Source: CAIWHR01 sp963734055 (GTDB taxonomy: Bacteria; Pseudomonadota; Gammaproteobacteria; Burkholderiales; Casimicrobiaceae). Taken from it: a stretch of 64,000 nt of DNA. The notes beneath the pieces are model-generated. The model saw nothing but the letters and a program-made list of their open reading frames with translations, ran no database searches and had not been told where the DNA came from. Below, piece after piece: positions 17,525-26,051 of the stretch (its first letter is position 1; every line of letters begins with the position of its first letter). The DNA lies in assembly GCA_963734055.1 (NCBI GenBank), contig CAVTFQ010000007.1:620001-684000 (forward strand), read 5' to 3'. A program made the translations under genes and the position numbers.

Positions 17525-18241
17525 CTAGAGGGCGCTGGCGATCGTATTGATGCTGAGCGCGAGCACCGCGATGTTGAAGATGAATGCCAGCACGCCGTGC
17601 ACCAGCGTCATCTGGCGCATGATCGGCGAGAGCACCTGGACGTCGGAGACCTGCGACGTCATGCCCACAACGAACGAGTAGTAAGCAAAATCCATGTAAT
17701 CGGGCTCGGCGCCGCCCGGAAACGCAAGCCCACCCGACCCTGGGAGCTGTTGCTTTTCGTCGCGGTAGTAGCGCCGCGCATAGTGGAATCCGAATACGGT
17801 CTGGATCACCAGCCACGACGACATCAGCGCCGCGATCGTCAGTGCGAGGTGCCATGCTTTGGGCCAAAGGGCGAGCCCCTTGATCGTAGCCACGACGAAC
17901 CCGATCGCCACGACGCTGGCGCACGCCGCCCCCAGCACGAACAGGAAGATGATGTACCCGCTCGTATCCTGCGCCAGTGCATGGGCGCGCGTCGATCGCG
18001 CGTCCGCGCGTCCGATGATCGTCCATGCCAGTCCGAGATAGACGAGCGTGCCGGCATCCCAGCTCGCAACAAGTCGGGTGTGCCATGAAACGGAATCAGG
18101 CACCACGGCATAGGCGGCGATCGCGATCAGCAGTGCCGCCGCCAGCCGCTGTTTGGCCCCGAGGCGGTCGATCCACGACCACACAGCACGGTGGTCGGGA
18201 GGGCTTCGGGGCGCAGTCGATCGCGATCGGTTGGGTGCCAT
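17525..18241 (-). CDS. DUF1345 family membrane protein
   Basis: 238 residues with about five hydrophobic helices (first at residues 32-48, others near 62-77, 97-120, 131-150 and 208-236) and a conserved polar block before the last helix (DYMDFAYYSFVVGMTSQVSDVQV) typical of DUF1345. Function unknown; in the inner membrane. Convergent with the acyl-CoA ligase across about 100 bases with no clear terminator. Confidence 0.85.
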   Translation of the reverse strand: MAPNRSRSTAPRSPPDHRAVWSWIDRLGAKQRLAAALLIAIAAYAVVPDSVSWHTRLVASWDAGTLVYLGLAWTIIGRADARSTRAHALAQDTSGYIIFLFVLGAACASVVAIGFVVATIKGLALWPKAWHLALTIAALMSSWLVIQTVFGFHYARRYYRDEKQQLPGSGGLAFPGGAEPDYMDFAYYSFVVGMTSQVSDVQVLSPIMRQMTLVHGVLAFIFNIAVLALSINTIASAL

Positions 18242-18369
18242 TCGCGCATTCTAATCGTGGGCGCGGACGAGCCGGCTGAAACCGGCGCGCTGTGTGCGTC
18301 AGCGCACCGACAGCGGTTGGTCCGGCGAATACGCTACAAGCCGTTCCGTGTGCACGAAGGAGATCCACG

Positions 18370-18561
18370 ATGCCGATGTACAGACGTTGGGTATTGCCGC
18401 TGGCGCTGGTCGGAGGCGCGGCGATCGGCGCCGCCCTCACACTGCGTCGAGGCGAGGAACGTCGCCTTGCCACGAAGCAGCAGCACAAGGAAGATCTTCA
18501 GGCGTGGGAAGGCGAGGGCGGCAGCCCGGCGATGCCGCCGATGCCCCAACCCGACCTCTAG
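18370..18561 (+). CDS. Small single-helix membrane protein
   Basis: 63 residues: MPMYRRW, a hydrophobic helix (about 8-26, VLPLALVGGAAIGAALTL), then a charged tail ending in a proline/methionine-rich stretch (PAMPPMPQPDL). AAGGAGA lies eight bases before ATG 18370, supporting this start over an in-frame ATG at 18292. Not recognised. Confidence 0.6.
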   Translation: MPMYRRWVLPLALVGGAAIGAALTLRRGEERRLATKQQHKEDLQAWEGEGGSPAMPPMPQPDL

Positions 18562-18593
18562 ATTCTTGGTCGAATAGAAATCGCCCGGGTAAC

Positions 18594-18625
18594 TGTCGCA
18601 CGCACAGGATGTCGCACGCACAGGA
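18594..18625. repeat. Two tandem 16-bp direct repeats
   Basis: TGTCGCACGCACAGGA occurs twice back to back in the gap between two plus-strand genes. Meaning unknown; it could be a simple duplication or a direct-repeat binding site. Confidence 0.6.
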
Positions 18626-18799
18626 GCGTGGTGAGTCAGTCTCAGGCTAAGGACTGGTCTGCCCGTGGCCAGGATCGCCACCAGGAATATCCGAGAGTGG
18701 GCGATCGAATTCCGTCTTGACCACCGCGTAGCACTTGCAAACCGCCCTTTCCGGGCCTAGGCAATCAAGCACCTCGATGCGGCAACGGAGCCGGCTTCA

Positions 18800-19291
18800 A
18801 TGAACAGGATGTTGATTGCGTGTCTCGCAGCCTCTTTCGGGCTTTTCGGATGGACAGGCGCGGCAGCGGCGGAGCTGTTTTCCAAGACCGGGCCGGTCAT
18901 CGCAATCATGGCGAATGACCTTTTCGTTGGGGAGGCCCGGGGCCATCTCAACGGGGGCGGGACAATCGCCATCCACTCACAACGAAACCCAGATGTCACC
19001 TGCGTGGGAGAGTTCACCTCCAGCGCTGCGCTTGGTGGTTCAGGGCAAATGCTATGCAGCAATGGCACTACCGGGAGCTACCGTTTCAAGCGCCTGAGCC
19101 TTGTAAAAGGGTACGGCGCCGGCAGTTACCATCAGCACTCGATGAGTTTCACCTACGGGCTCTCCGCCGATGAATCCAGGCCTTACCTGAAGTTGCCTCC
19201 TGGCAAGAAGCTCGAGCACAACGGAGAGACGCTCGTACTCGCCGATATCTCATCGCCGATTCCACCTGGGGGTGCCACCGACGCTCGCTAG
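18800..19291 (+). CDS. Exported hypothetical protein
   Basis: 163 residues with a clear Sec signal peptide (MNRMLIACLAASFGLFGW, cleavage likely after GAAAA near residue 24). The mature part is small, Gly/Ser-rich, with two cysteines (VTCVGEF and QMLCSNG) that could form a disulfide, and looks like a beta-rich periplasmic domain. It resembles a hypothetical family of Betaproteobacteria without known function. No partner in an operon. Confidence 0.7.
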   Translation: MNRMLIACLAASFGLFGWTGAAAAELFSKTGPVIAIMANDLFVGEARGHLNGGGTIAIHSQRNPDVTCVGEFTSSAALGGSGQMLCSNGTTGSYRFKRLSLVKGYGAGSYHQHSMSFTYGLSADESRPYLKLPPGKKLEHNGETLVLADISSPIPPGGATDAR

Positions 19292-19419
19292 CGTCGGCCC
19301 AGTCGTCAATCATGCGCGCTGCGCTCGACCAAGTCATCAATCTGACTGATCGCGGTCCGTGCCGCGCGCCCCACCGCGCGAGATCTCATTCGGCCCTCCG
19401 TGCTGAGGCAGCCCTGGCA

Positions 19420-19545
19420 ATGACCTATTGTGTTGGCGTCATTCTTGAAGACAGAATCATCTTCGCCTCGGATTCCCGTACGCACGCGGGCGTCCACAAC
19501 TGCGCTTCGCGAAATTCTGCAAGATGATGGCCTTCGAGCGTGCGC
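19420..19545 (+). pseudogene. 5' remnant of a proteasome-type (Anbu-like) peptidase gene
   Basis: From ATG 19420 the frame reads MTYCVGVILEDRIIFASDSR, then THAGV: the start of the COG3484 proteasome-type protease family, in which relatives begin MTYCVG, then LFASDSRTNAGVD. After about 30 codons a frameshift near 19505 moves the family block FCKMMAFER into another frame. Past 19545 nothing familiar continues, so most of the gene is gone. Recognition is from memory of the family. Confidence 0.75.
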
Positions 19546-19896
19546 GCGTAGCCGTCTATGAATTCGGCCAGTTCCGACATCGCACGGTTCTTCACCGGTG
19601 TGTCGGCTGATCAAGCGCGATGGATGCTGGTCGCGGGCATCGCGAGGGTATTGCGATGCACTTGGCGCATGGGCTACCAAGAAATTCCGCTGGTCCGACG
19701 CGAAACCTCGCTAGGGTGTGAAGAGTCGACGCTATGTGTGACGCCGCACATACACAACCGAGAATTTCGCGTAGTCTTTAAATGAGTGTAATTACCTCAT
19801 TCACGGCCCGGATCCATTGGATCTGCCTCAATTGCTACGGTGTGATTGTGATTGCGCCGGCCGCTTGTCATCCAGTTCACATAGAAGGCACTCGTT

Positions 19897-20250
19897 ATGA
19901 AACTTCCAATCGAAACGAAACCGGCCCTTTGGGGCATCGCAGGTGGAGCGATTGCGGCGGCAATCGTCGGGTTCTCGTGGGGTGGATGGGTCACCGGCGG
20001 CAGGGCCGAAGCGGACGCGACGCAACGGGCCGACGCTGCGGTCGTAGTGGCCCTTGCGCCGGTCTGCGTCGAAAGATTTCAGCGCGCTTTGGACGTCTCG
20101 GCCAATTTGACTGCGCTCACGAAGGTCGATTCATGGTCGCGAGGCGACTTCATCGAGAAGGGCGGCTGGGCGACGATGCCCGGATCGAAGGCGCCCGGGC
20201 CGGTGTCAGCGGTGGCCAAGGCCTGCGCTCTATTGCTTGTTCCCGCATAG
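19897..20250 (+). CDS. Hypothetical protein with one N-terminal membrane helix
   Basis: 117 residues. Begins MKLPIETKPALWGIAGGA, then AAAIVGFSWGGWVTGG, a single hydrophobic helix at about 10-32 followed by a soluble domain with two conserved-looking cysteines (APVCVERF and KACALL) and a WSRGDFIEKGGW block. This matches a hypothetical family seen in Alpha- and Betaproteobacteria. Probably inner-membrane anchored, facing the periplasm. Function unknown. Confidence 0.7.
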   Translation: MKLPIETKPALWGIAGGAIAAAIVGFSWGGWVTGGRAEADATQRADAAVVVALAPVCVERFQRALDVSANLTALTKVDSWSRGDFIEKGGWATMPGSKAPGPVSAVAKACALLLVPA

Positions 20251-20452
20251 CCTGAGGGCGACCGGCTGAACGAGCAGGTGCTGTAGCTTCTCCGGCAGGG
20301 AAAATAACTCTAAGCGCAACAGACGTGGCGATGCCACTTGCTACTGATTCTTGCCAGTGGCGCGACCCTTACACGGGCCATTCTTGTCTCGAAAGGCCCC
20401 GAGCCTAGGAACGGTTTCAGGTTCGACTCGCAACATTCAAACGGAAAGCATC

Positions 20453-20878
20453 ATGCAAAACCTTATCTCTTACGATCCACGGACCGAAACCGGTCTTGAC
20501 GAGTTGTTTCGCGGGTTTTTCAAACCCGTACGAGTGGAAGGTGCACCTGTCCCGGCAATGATCAAGATGGATGTGACGGAAACCGATAACGGTTATCTGA
20601 TTCATTCCGAAATGCCGGGCGTGAAGAAAGAGGACATCGACGTCGCGATCGATGGCAACCAGGTCACTATCACGGCCGAAGTCAAGCAAGAATGGGAAAA
20701 GAAGGAAGGCGACAAGGTGCTGCGCAACGAGCGGTATTTCGGCAACATCTATCGCAGTTTCACGCTGCCGGCGGAGCTGGACCAGTCGGCATGCAAGGCC
20801 GCATACGAAAACGGCATCCTTGAGCTCAGGCTAGCGCGGAAGTCCGCAGCGCCCGGCAAGAGGCTGGCCATTCGATAG
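20453..20878 (+). CDS. Hsp20/alpha-crystallin small heat-shock protein
   Basis: 141 residues with a full alpha-crystallin domain (about 40-130): IKMDVTETDNGYLIHSEMPG, KKEDIDVAIDGNQVTI, the RSFTLPAELD strand and the closing ENGILELRLARK. These ATP-independent chaperones hold unfolding proteins in heat or oxidative stress. ATG 20453 fits the usual short N-terminal arm (MQNLISYDPRTETGLDELF); the frame upstream to 20351 is not family-like. No clear sigma-32 promoter could be assigned. Confidence 0.93.
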   Translation: MQNLISYDPRTETGLDELFRGFFKPVRVEGAPVPAMIKMDVTETDNGYLIHSEMPGVKKEDIDVAIDGNQVTITAEVKQEWEKKEGDKVLRNERYFGNIYRSFTLPAELDQSACKAAYENGILELRLARKSAAPGKRLAIR

Positions 20879-21275
20879 CCTGCAAGACAGATACTAAAGG
20901 AGTTACGTTCTTCCGACGGTCGCAAATTGCCGTAAAGCCACCTTCGGGTGGCCGGCAGTTGCGACGTCGGGATAACGCGGCTGTCAAGCATTCGTGCGGA
21001 CCGCCGAGCACTAATGGCCACGCGCGTGATCGCAAGCCGTCTCTTGTGCTGCGCAACATCTCGCCGAGAAGCAGCGCTCTTCTCAACCCGGTGGTACGGC
21101 CTCGCGATCTGCCGTGGAGCGATCCTCGCATGATTCGACACGATGAATATCGAAATGCGGGTCTCGTACGGGAATCGGTCCCGCACAGTACTGCACGGCA
21201 CTGCAAACGCATCGCAACGAGCTGTGGGACCGTTGTGGGACCTTTATCCACCGGGTCCTTGCCGCTTCGATACCA
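20879..21275. other. Intergenic region with a long structured element
   Basis: 397 bases after hsp20. It contains the multi-stem hairpin listed at 20913-20970 and otherwise no recognisable gene. A minus-strand frame spanning 20826-21590 has no family-like content. Confidence 0.5.
20913..20970. repeat. Long, near-perfect multi-stem hairpin with TTCG loop
   Basis: Nested inverted repeats: CCGAC/GTCGG outside, GTCGCAA/TTGCGAC, then TGCCG/CGGCA, then GCCACC/GGTGGC closing a TTCG tetraloop. There is no T-tract after it. It could be a rho-dependent stop signal or 3' stabiliser for hsp20 mRNA, a REP-like repeat, or a small structured RNA. Confidence 0.65.
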
Positions 21276-21530
21276 ATGAAGGACTTGGCGTGCGAAACCG
21301 AGTCCTCCTTTCCGGACGGCTCGGGGTTCATGTCCCCCAGGATGCGCGAACAGCTTGGATTGTCGTCGAACGTGTCGACGAGCACGCGGCAAGAGGCACT
21401 CGTTAATGCGCATCCGGACGACCGATCGACGATCGATGCTGCGTTTCGAGCGGTTGTCGAAGGCCGCAGCGAGACTTACGACGTCGATATCGGGTTTGCC
21501 TGGCCGACGGGCACGCTCGCCGGCGGCCGC
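21276..21530 (+). pseudogene. Fragment of a PAS_3-type sensor domain
   Basis: The frame from ATG 21276 reads like the middle of a PAS domain: SPRMREQLGL, then VNAHPDDRSTIDAAFRAVVE, then SETYDVDIGF. In PAS_3 proteins a similar 'HPDDR...ALEG..YDVE' pattern is followed by 'RLRRPDG', here only WPTG. After about codon 85 the frame turns into low-complexity Arg-rich sequence that looks non-coding, and no output domain follows. Likely a decayed sensor gene; weak evidence. Confidence 0.4.
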
Positions 21531-21737
21531 GGTCGCTCGTTGAACGCGTCGCGCTGTAGCAGCGGCCGATGTGCCGTCGCACGATGGCACTGCGTTGCCA
21601 GGTCGCCTGAGATGTTTGCGCCATCACGGCACCGGCCGCGCATGCCGCCGACCGCCGGTAAGGGGCGCCGTCGTGACGGCGGAGGCGGGGGGTGGCCATC
21701 CCGCCGGCGCGGTGCCGGTCGGGCACCCGCCGCGATC

Positions 21738-21756
21738 GCCGGACCGGCGGTCCGGC
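21738..21756. repeat. GC-rich perfect palindrome
   Basis: GCCGGACC-GGC-GGTCCGGC lies 37 bases after the stop of the minus-strand exported protein. It could stop that transcript, but no T-tract follows on either strand. Confidence 0.4.
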
Positions 21757-21792
21757 GTCGCAGCTTCGTCGATCGGCACGCCCGTTATCGGG

Positions 21793-22263
21793 CTACCTCG
21801 ACGCGACCTGCTTCGCGGGCGTTGCAGCGGTACCGATCGCAGCCGCCGCGCCAGCGCTGGCCGTTGCGTACGCGCGCGCGCCGGCGCTCGCCGGGAGCTT
21901 CCACTCGTCGTCGTGCGACGAAGCGGCCTGGTAGTACGAGATGCGCAGGCCGTGCGGATTGGCTTGCGCGAACGTCGGTCCGTTGCTCGGATGCACGTTG
22001 CCGTGGTCGGACTGATACATCGACGACTCGTCCGACCGCGCCTGCATATTGGTTGCGGTCAGCGCCGTCGCCGGATCCTGCGACGTCTGGCTGAACGTGC
22101 TGGGTGCCGGGTGATACATCGAGCCGGTCCCGGAGTATGACTGCAGGACCGCAAGCTCGTCGGCAAACGCCTTCGCCTTGTCCGGGTGCAAAGTCTGCGC
22201 GGCGGCAAGCGTGGCAGTGCCCGCGAGCAGCAGCGCGGCCGTGATCTTCGACAGCTTGTTCAT
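21793..22263 (-). CDS. Exported hypothetical protein
   Basis: 156 residues with a clean Sec signal peptide (MNKLSKITAALLLAGTATLA, cleavage after AAAQ-like AQT). The mature part is polar, with many Ser, His, Gln and Ala and few hydrophobics, repeated S-M-Y and H-P motifs, and an Ala-rich tail; it may be partly disordered. ATG 22261-22263 follows AGGAGCG. The frame is open further upstream but contains no family. Resembles small DUF4148-like periplasmic proteins of Burkholderiales only in outline. Function unknown. Confidence 0.65.
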   Translation of the reverse strand: MNKLSKITAALLLAGTATLAAAQTLHPDKAKAFADELAVLQSYSGTGSMYHPAPSTFSQTSQDPATALTATNMQARSDESSMYQSDHGNVHPSNGPTFAQANPHGLRISYYQAASSHDDEWKLPASAGARAYATASAGAAAAIGTAATPAKQVASR

Positions 22264-22702
22264 GAAACGCTCCTGATAGTAGAGAGGTCTGGAGTGACGA
22301 GCGTGCACGTCGCGTCGCTCGCATCCGATGCCATTACACGTCGCGGATATTGCGGATCCATTTCGCTCGGCGGCAAACGCCATTACGCCTGTAACGGCCG
22401 GATATCCAATTGTTTCAGCGTGCACCGATGCATCTGTGTCGTGCTGCCCGCGAGTCGTAGCCGATACGCCGCGCGCACATTGCGCCCGCCGATGCGCTCG
22501 CGTCGATCTCCCGCAAGGGTCCCACATGCGCACTGCCGCCGCGGTCATTCCGTGGTCAATTACAAACCGGCCGCCGACATCCCTGCCGCCCCCCCCGGTT
22601 GGCACGTTTGACCGCGGCTTCGCGGCCACGGCGTTGCGGCTTGCACGGGGCTTCGGCAACTCGCCTGAGTTCTGGTTGAGCCCGCCAAGAGCATCCGCCC
22701 GC
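22264..22702. other. Intergenic region
   Basis: 439 bases between the kinase stop and the exported protein start. It must contain the promoter of the exported protein. No gene or remnant was recognised; the overlapping open frames are GC-driven. Confidence 0.5.
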
Positions 22703-24586
22703 TCACGCACCCAACGAGGGTTCCCATACGACGCTGATCGTGGTTCCCTGACGCGGGGCACTACGAACGGTGAGCACGGCCCCGATCAGCTGCGCCTGCT
22801 CGCGCAGGCCCGCGAGACCGTAATGCCCCGGATACGCCGCGTCCGCGTCGAAGCCGACGCCGTCGTCAGTTACGGTCATGTTCACGCCGCGACCGTGCGC
22901 ACTCACGTGCAATGAAACAGTCACCTGCGAGGCGCCTGCATGGCGTTCGATGTTGTGCATCGCTTCTTCCACGATCCTGAACAGGACCTCGGCCCGCTCG
23001 TCGGCGAAGGTGCCGGCCGGCACATCGCTATCGTAGTCAACCGGGATTCCGGTGCGTTCGACGAAGGCCTTCACGAAATCGCCCAGAGCCGCGGAAAGCC
23101 CCTCATCACGCACCGGATTGAAGCGCATTTGCGCAATCGCGTCGCGCGCATCCTTCAGGCCTTGATGCGCAGCTTCCTCGGCGCGCACCAATTCTTCCGG
23201 CAATGCAGCGGGATCGGTGGCCGACAACCTCTTGAGAAGGCGGATCTCCGTGAGCATCGCCATCATCGAGTGAGCGAGGGTATCGTGCAGGTCGCGGGCA
23301 ATCCTGAGGCGCTCGCGGACGACGGCGGCATACCGTTCATGGTCCGCCAGCCGTTCGATTTCGCGCGTACGCGCGGCCACCCGCTCGTCGAGCTCGGCGT
23401 TCAACGCCTGCAAGGCGTTGCGTTCATGCCGCAGCGAGCCGAGCAGCTCGTCCAGCGCGCGCCCAAGGCGTGCCGCCTCGCTCCTCCCCGGGGGCACGAC
23501 GATTCCCTGTGCCGTGCCTGCTCGCACCGCATCGGCCGACATCGCGATCGCTTCGAGGTCGCGTGTGAGGCGGCGTGCCAGGAGCGCGCCGCCAATCGCG
23601 GCGAGCAGTCCCAACCCCAGCAGGATTGCGGCAATCTGACCCTGCAGGAGTCGAGCGCGCCGTGTGGCATCGTGTAATGGTTGAAGCACGATGACCTGCC
23701 AGCCGAGCGCATGCAGGACATCGGAGCTTGCCGGCATTGCGCGCGCAACCAGAATGCGCTCGCCATTGACCAGCCGTTCCACATGCGGGCGCCAGTCGAG
23801 GCCGGCGCGTGGCGAATCGACGGCTGGTTCCGACATTGCCGCTTCTGCGCTGTCGAGCGTGCTTTGCCATCGCTTGCCCTGGAGCGCCGCGGGTCCGATC
23901 ATGATCGTGTCGTCGTGGTCCAGCAGCAGTGCCTGAGTGCCCGTCGAACCGCGCAGCTCTTCCAGCAGATTTCCCGCAACACCGAGCAGCCAGCGCTCGC
24001 CCAGTTGCGCCGCGATCACGCCGACCGAGTTACCCTTGACATCGATCAGCGGGGCAATCAGATCTGCAACAGGCTCGGGTACCCCGGAGGTCGCGGGCGA
24101 CCCGGCCGCGGTGCCCATCGTCGGCGCCCTGCGCACGACACCGCTTCCTGACCCCTTCATGCCTTGCGCGAACCAGGCTCGGTCGCCGACCCGCGTACCC
24201 TCGAGCACTCCCTGGGTCGTGGCCAGTATCCGACCGTGCCGGTCCGTCGCGCCTATCCACTCGAATTCCGGGTAGGCCCGCTGCAGATTGTCGAGACTCT
24301 TTCTGAGCCCCGTGCGGTCGGTGTCGCCGAGCTCGGTGGTCAGCACCGCAGCCAGCGCACGCACGGATTGCAGCCGAAGTGCGATATTGAGATTGAGCTC
24401 TGCGGCGATTCGCTCCGCCGTCCTGTCAAGTTGTCGCCCGCGTTGGTCGAGCAGATTGGAGCGTACGATGTCGCCCACCGACGCGGTCGCGACCAGCGCG
24501 ATGCCGATCGACAGTGCGAGTACCACCCAGCCGATCGCGGCGGCCAGGCTGCGTCCGGGGTCCAGGTAACGCGCCAGTGAATCCAC
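22703..24586 (-). CDS. Sensor histidine kinase (NarX/LiaS-like, HisKA_3)
   Basis: 627 residues. Helix 1 (about 17-38), a periplasmic Cache-like sensor domain (about 40-300, with EFEWIGATDRHGRILATT and GDRAWFAQG), helix 2 (about 316-338), a HAMP-like linker, coiled coil (NAELDERVAARTREIERL), a HisKA_3 phospho-acceptor domain with His434 in ARDLHDTLAHS, and a HATPase domain (EEAMHNIERHAGAS, then VTDDGVGFD, then GHYGLAGLREQA). It probably phosphorylates the divergently encoded response regulator at 24892. Cache domains often bind small organic molecules; the ligand is unknown. Confidence 0.92.
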   Translation of the reverse strand: MDSLARYLDPGRSLAAAIGWVVLALSIGIALVATASVGDIVRSNLLDQRGRQLDRTAERIAAELNLNIALRLQSVRALAAVLTTELGDTDRTGLRKSLDNLQRAYPEFEWIGATDRHGRILATTQGVLEGTRVGDRAWFAQGMKGSGSGVVRRAPTMGTAAGSPATSGVPEPVADLIAPLIDVKGNSVGVIAAQLGERWLLGVAGNLLEELRGSTGTQALLLDHDDTIMIGPAALQGKRWQSTLDSAEAAMSEPAVDSPRAGLDWRPHVERLVNGERILVARAMPASSDVLHALGWQVIVLQPLHDATRRARLLQGQIAAILLGLGLLAAIGGALLARRLTRDLEAIAMSADAVRAGTAQGIVVPPGRSEAARLGRALDELLGSLRHERNALQALNAELDERVAARTREIERLADHERYAAVVRERLRIARDLHDTLAHSMMAMLTEIRLLKRLSATDPAALPEELVRAEEAAHQGLKDARDAIAQMRFNPVRDEGLSAALGDFVKAFVERTGIPVDYDSDVPAGTFADERAEVLFRIVEEAMHNIERHAGASQVTVSLHVSAHGRGVNMTVTDDGVGFDADAAYPGHYGLAGLREQAQLIGAVLTVRSAPRQGTTISVVWEPSLGA

Positions 24587-24736
24587 GGGTTACATCGCAA
24601 GATTCGGGCTCTCAACAGGTGACGAAAGTAACATAAAATCCGTGACGTACGGCTCTCGCAGCGGCCGGACGCGGCCGCTAGACTTGGAAGCGAAGAAGAT
24701 GTCCGTCGACGTGCGCGGTGCCGCGAGGTGTTGGAG

Positions 24737-24928
24737 ATGGATGAGCTGATACGACTGGTCGCGCAGCGCGCGGGCATCTCCGAGGTTCAGGCCGCGCTTG
24801 CGGTTTCGACGATGCTCGGCTACCTCGCGACTCGGCTTCCATCTCCGGTGGTAGGCCGGATCCGCGAGCAACTTGGCGAGGTACGGGCCTCATGCCCGCC
24901 CGGCGCGGCCGACCGGGGTACCAGGTGA
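24737..24928 (+). CDS. Small helical protein before the response regulator
   Basis: 63 residues (MDELIRLVAQRAGIS, then AALAVSTMLGYLATRLPSPVVGRI). This resembles a family of short helical proteins with the pattern 'MNELI..I..KTGIS...A..AV..V..YLK.KLP.P' related to DUF2267. GAGG eight bases upstream supports ATG 24737. The stop codon overlaps an in-frame GTG of the response regulator (GTGA, 24925-24928), so the two are likely co-transcribed and coupled. Function unknown. Confidence 0.62.
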   Translation: MDELIRLVAQRAGISEVQAALAVSTMLGYLATRLPSPVVGRIREQLGEVRASCPPGAADRGTR

Positions 24929-25674
24929 CGGCCGCTCCAGCTACCGGCGCCCCGCGAATCCGGGTGCTCGTCGTGGATGACCAGGCGCTCATACGGCGCG
25001 GGTTGACGCTGATGCTCTCGGTCGAGCCGGACATCGAAGTGGTGGGCCAGGCATCCGATGGCGTGGAAGCTGTCGAGATGGCGGAGCGCTTGCGTCCCGA
25101 TGTCGTCTTGATGGACCTGCATATGCCGCACAAGGGAGGCGTGGCCGCCACGCGCGAAATCACGCTGTCGCTGCCCCAGACACACGTGCTGGTGCTGACC
25201 ACGCTGGATGCCGACGAAACCGTTTTCGAGGCAGTCCGTGCCGGCGCTCATGCCTATCTGCTCAAGGATGCGAGCGAAGACGAGGTACTCGAGACCGTGC
25301 GTGCCGTGCATCGTGGCGAGTCCCGGCTCACGCCCCAGATCGCGCGCAAGGTTATGGATCAGTTCCGACGGCTGGCAATTCCGCCTGAGGTCATCTCCAC
25401 GGGTACGACGGCAAACGACCCCCCGGCGCCGAACGGCGCGTCGGGCGCCACCCCGGGCAAAGCCGACGATCCCGCGGCCGAGACGCTCAGCGAGAAGGAG
25501 GAGAAGATCCTGAGACTCATCGCCGAGGGCAAGAGCAACAAGCAGATCGCCGCCGCCGTGTTTCTGGCCGAGGGTACTGTCAAGAACTATGTCAGTCGCA
25601 TCATGGAGAAGCTCCACGCAAACACGCGTACCGAGCTCGCCGTAATGTCGGTGCGACAGCGGCACGGCGATTGA
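24892..25674 (+). CDS. LuxR/NarL-family response regulator
   Basis: A receiver domain (IRVLVVDDQALIRRGL, phospho-acceptor Asp75 in VVLMDLHMP, and LLKDASEDE), a roughly 40-residue Ala/Pro linker, and a C-terminal LuxR helix-turn-helix (LSEKEEKILRLIAEGKSNKQ, then FLAEGTVKNYVSRIMEKL). It should bind DNA as a dimer once phosphorylated, presumably by the divergent Cache kinase. Start is uncertain: ATG 24892 (260 residues) has GAGG ten bases upstream, while GTG 24925 (249 residues) overlaps the previous stop and begins closer to the domain. Confidence 0.92.
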   Translation: MPARRGRPGYQVTAAPATGAPRIRVLVVDDQALIRRGLTLMLSVEPDIEVVGQASDGVEAVEMAERLRPDVVLMDLHMPHKGGVAATREITLSLPQTHVLVLTTLDADETVFEAVRAGAHAYLLKDASEDEVLETVRAVHRGESRLTPQIARKVMDQFRRLAIPPEVISTGTTANDPPAPNGASGATPGKADDPAAETLSEKEEKILRLIAEGKSNKQIAAAVFLAEGTVKNYVSRIMEKLHANTRTELAVMSVRQRHGD

Positions 25675-26051
25675 CCGCGCCCAACGATCCGATCGACCCC
25701 AGGAAGTGGGCCGAACCGTCGAGCGGACGCTGGGGTGGCGGAGTCATTCAGTAGTTTCCCGGAACGAGCACCGGTGCTTCCGCTCTCTCGAATGGGATAT
25801 TGAGGCGGCGCGGACGCCAATACCGGTTGATCCCGGACGCCCGCATCTGCGCGCGTGGCCGCGTCAGAACTCGACCCCGCGCCTGCGAAAGATGACATTG
25901 GTCACTGCGGGGCCGTGACGTCGTGCACGCGCAAGTCGTGACCTTCGGCAGGTTACGTGCTTCCGGCCGGCGGCTAGAGTTCATCCCATGGACGCGCGGA
26001 TGAAGACCACACCGCGACGTTCGATCCCGAACCCCACAAAAGGACCACATC
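25675..26051. other. Intergenic region
   Basis: 377 bases after the response regulator. No gene or remnant was recognised and no strong terminator hairpin was seen. The last 60 bases carry the leader of the stress protein gene. Confidence 0.5.

Noticed and set aside
20826..21590. Minus-strand open frame of 254 codons downstream of hsp20
   Set aside because: Overlaps hsp20 end, the large hairpin and the PAS fragment; Arg/Ser-rich with no domain.
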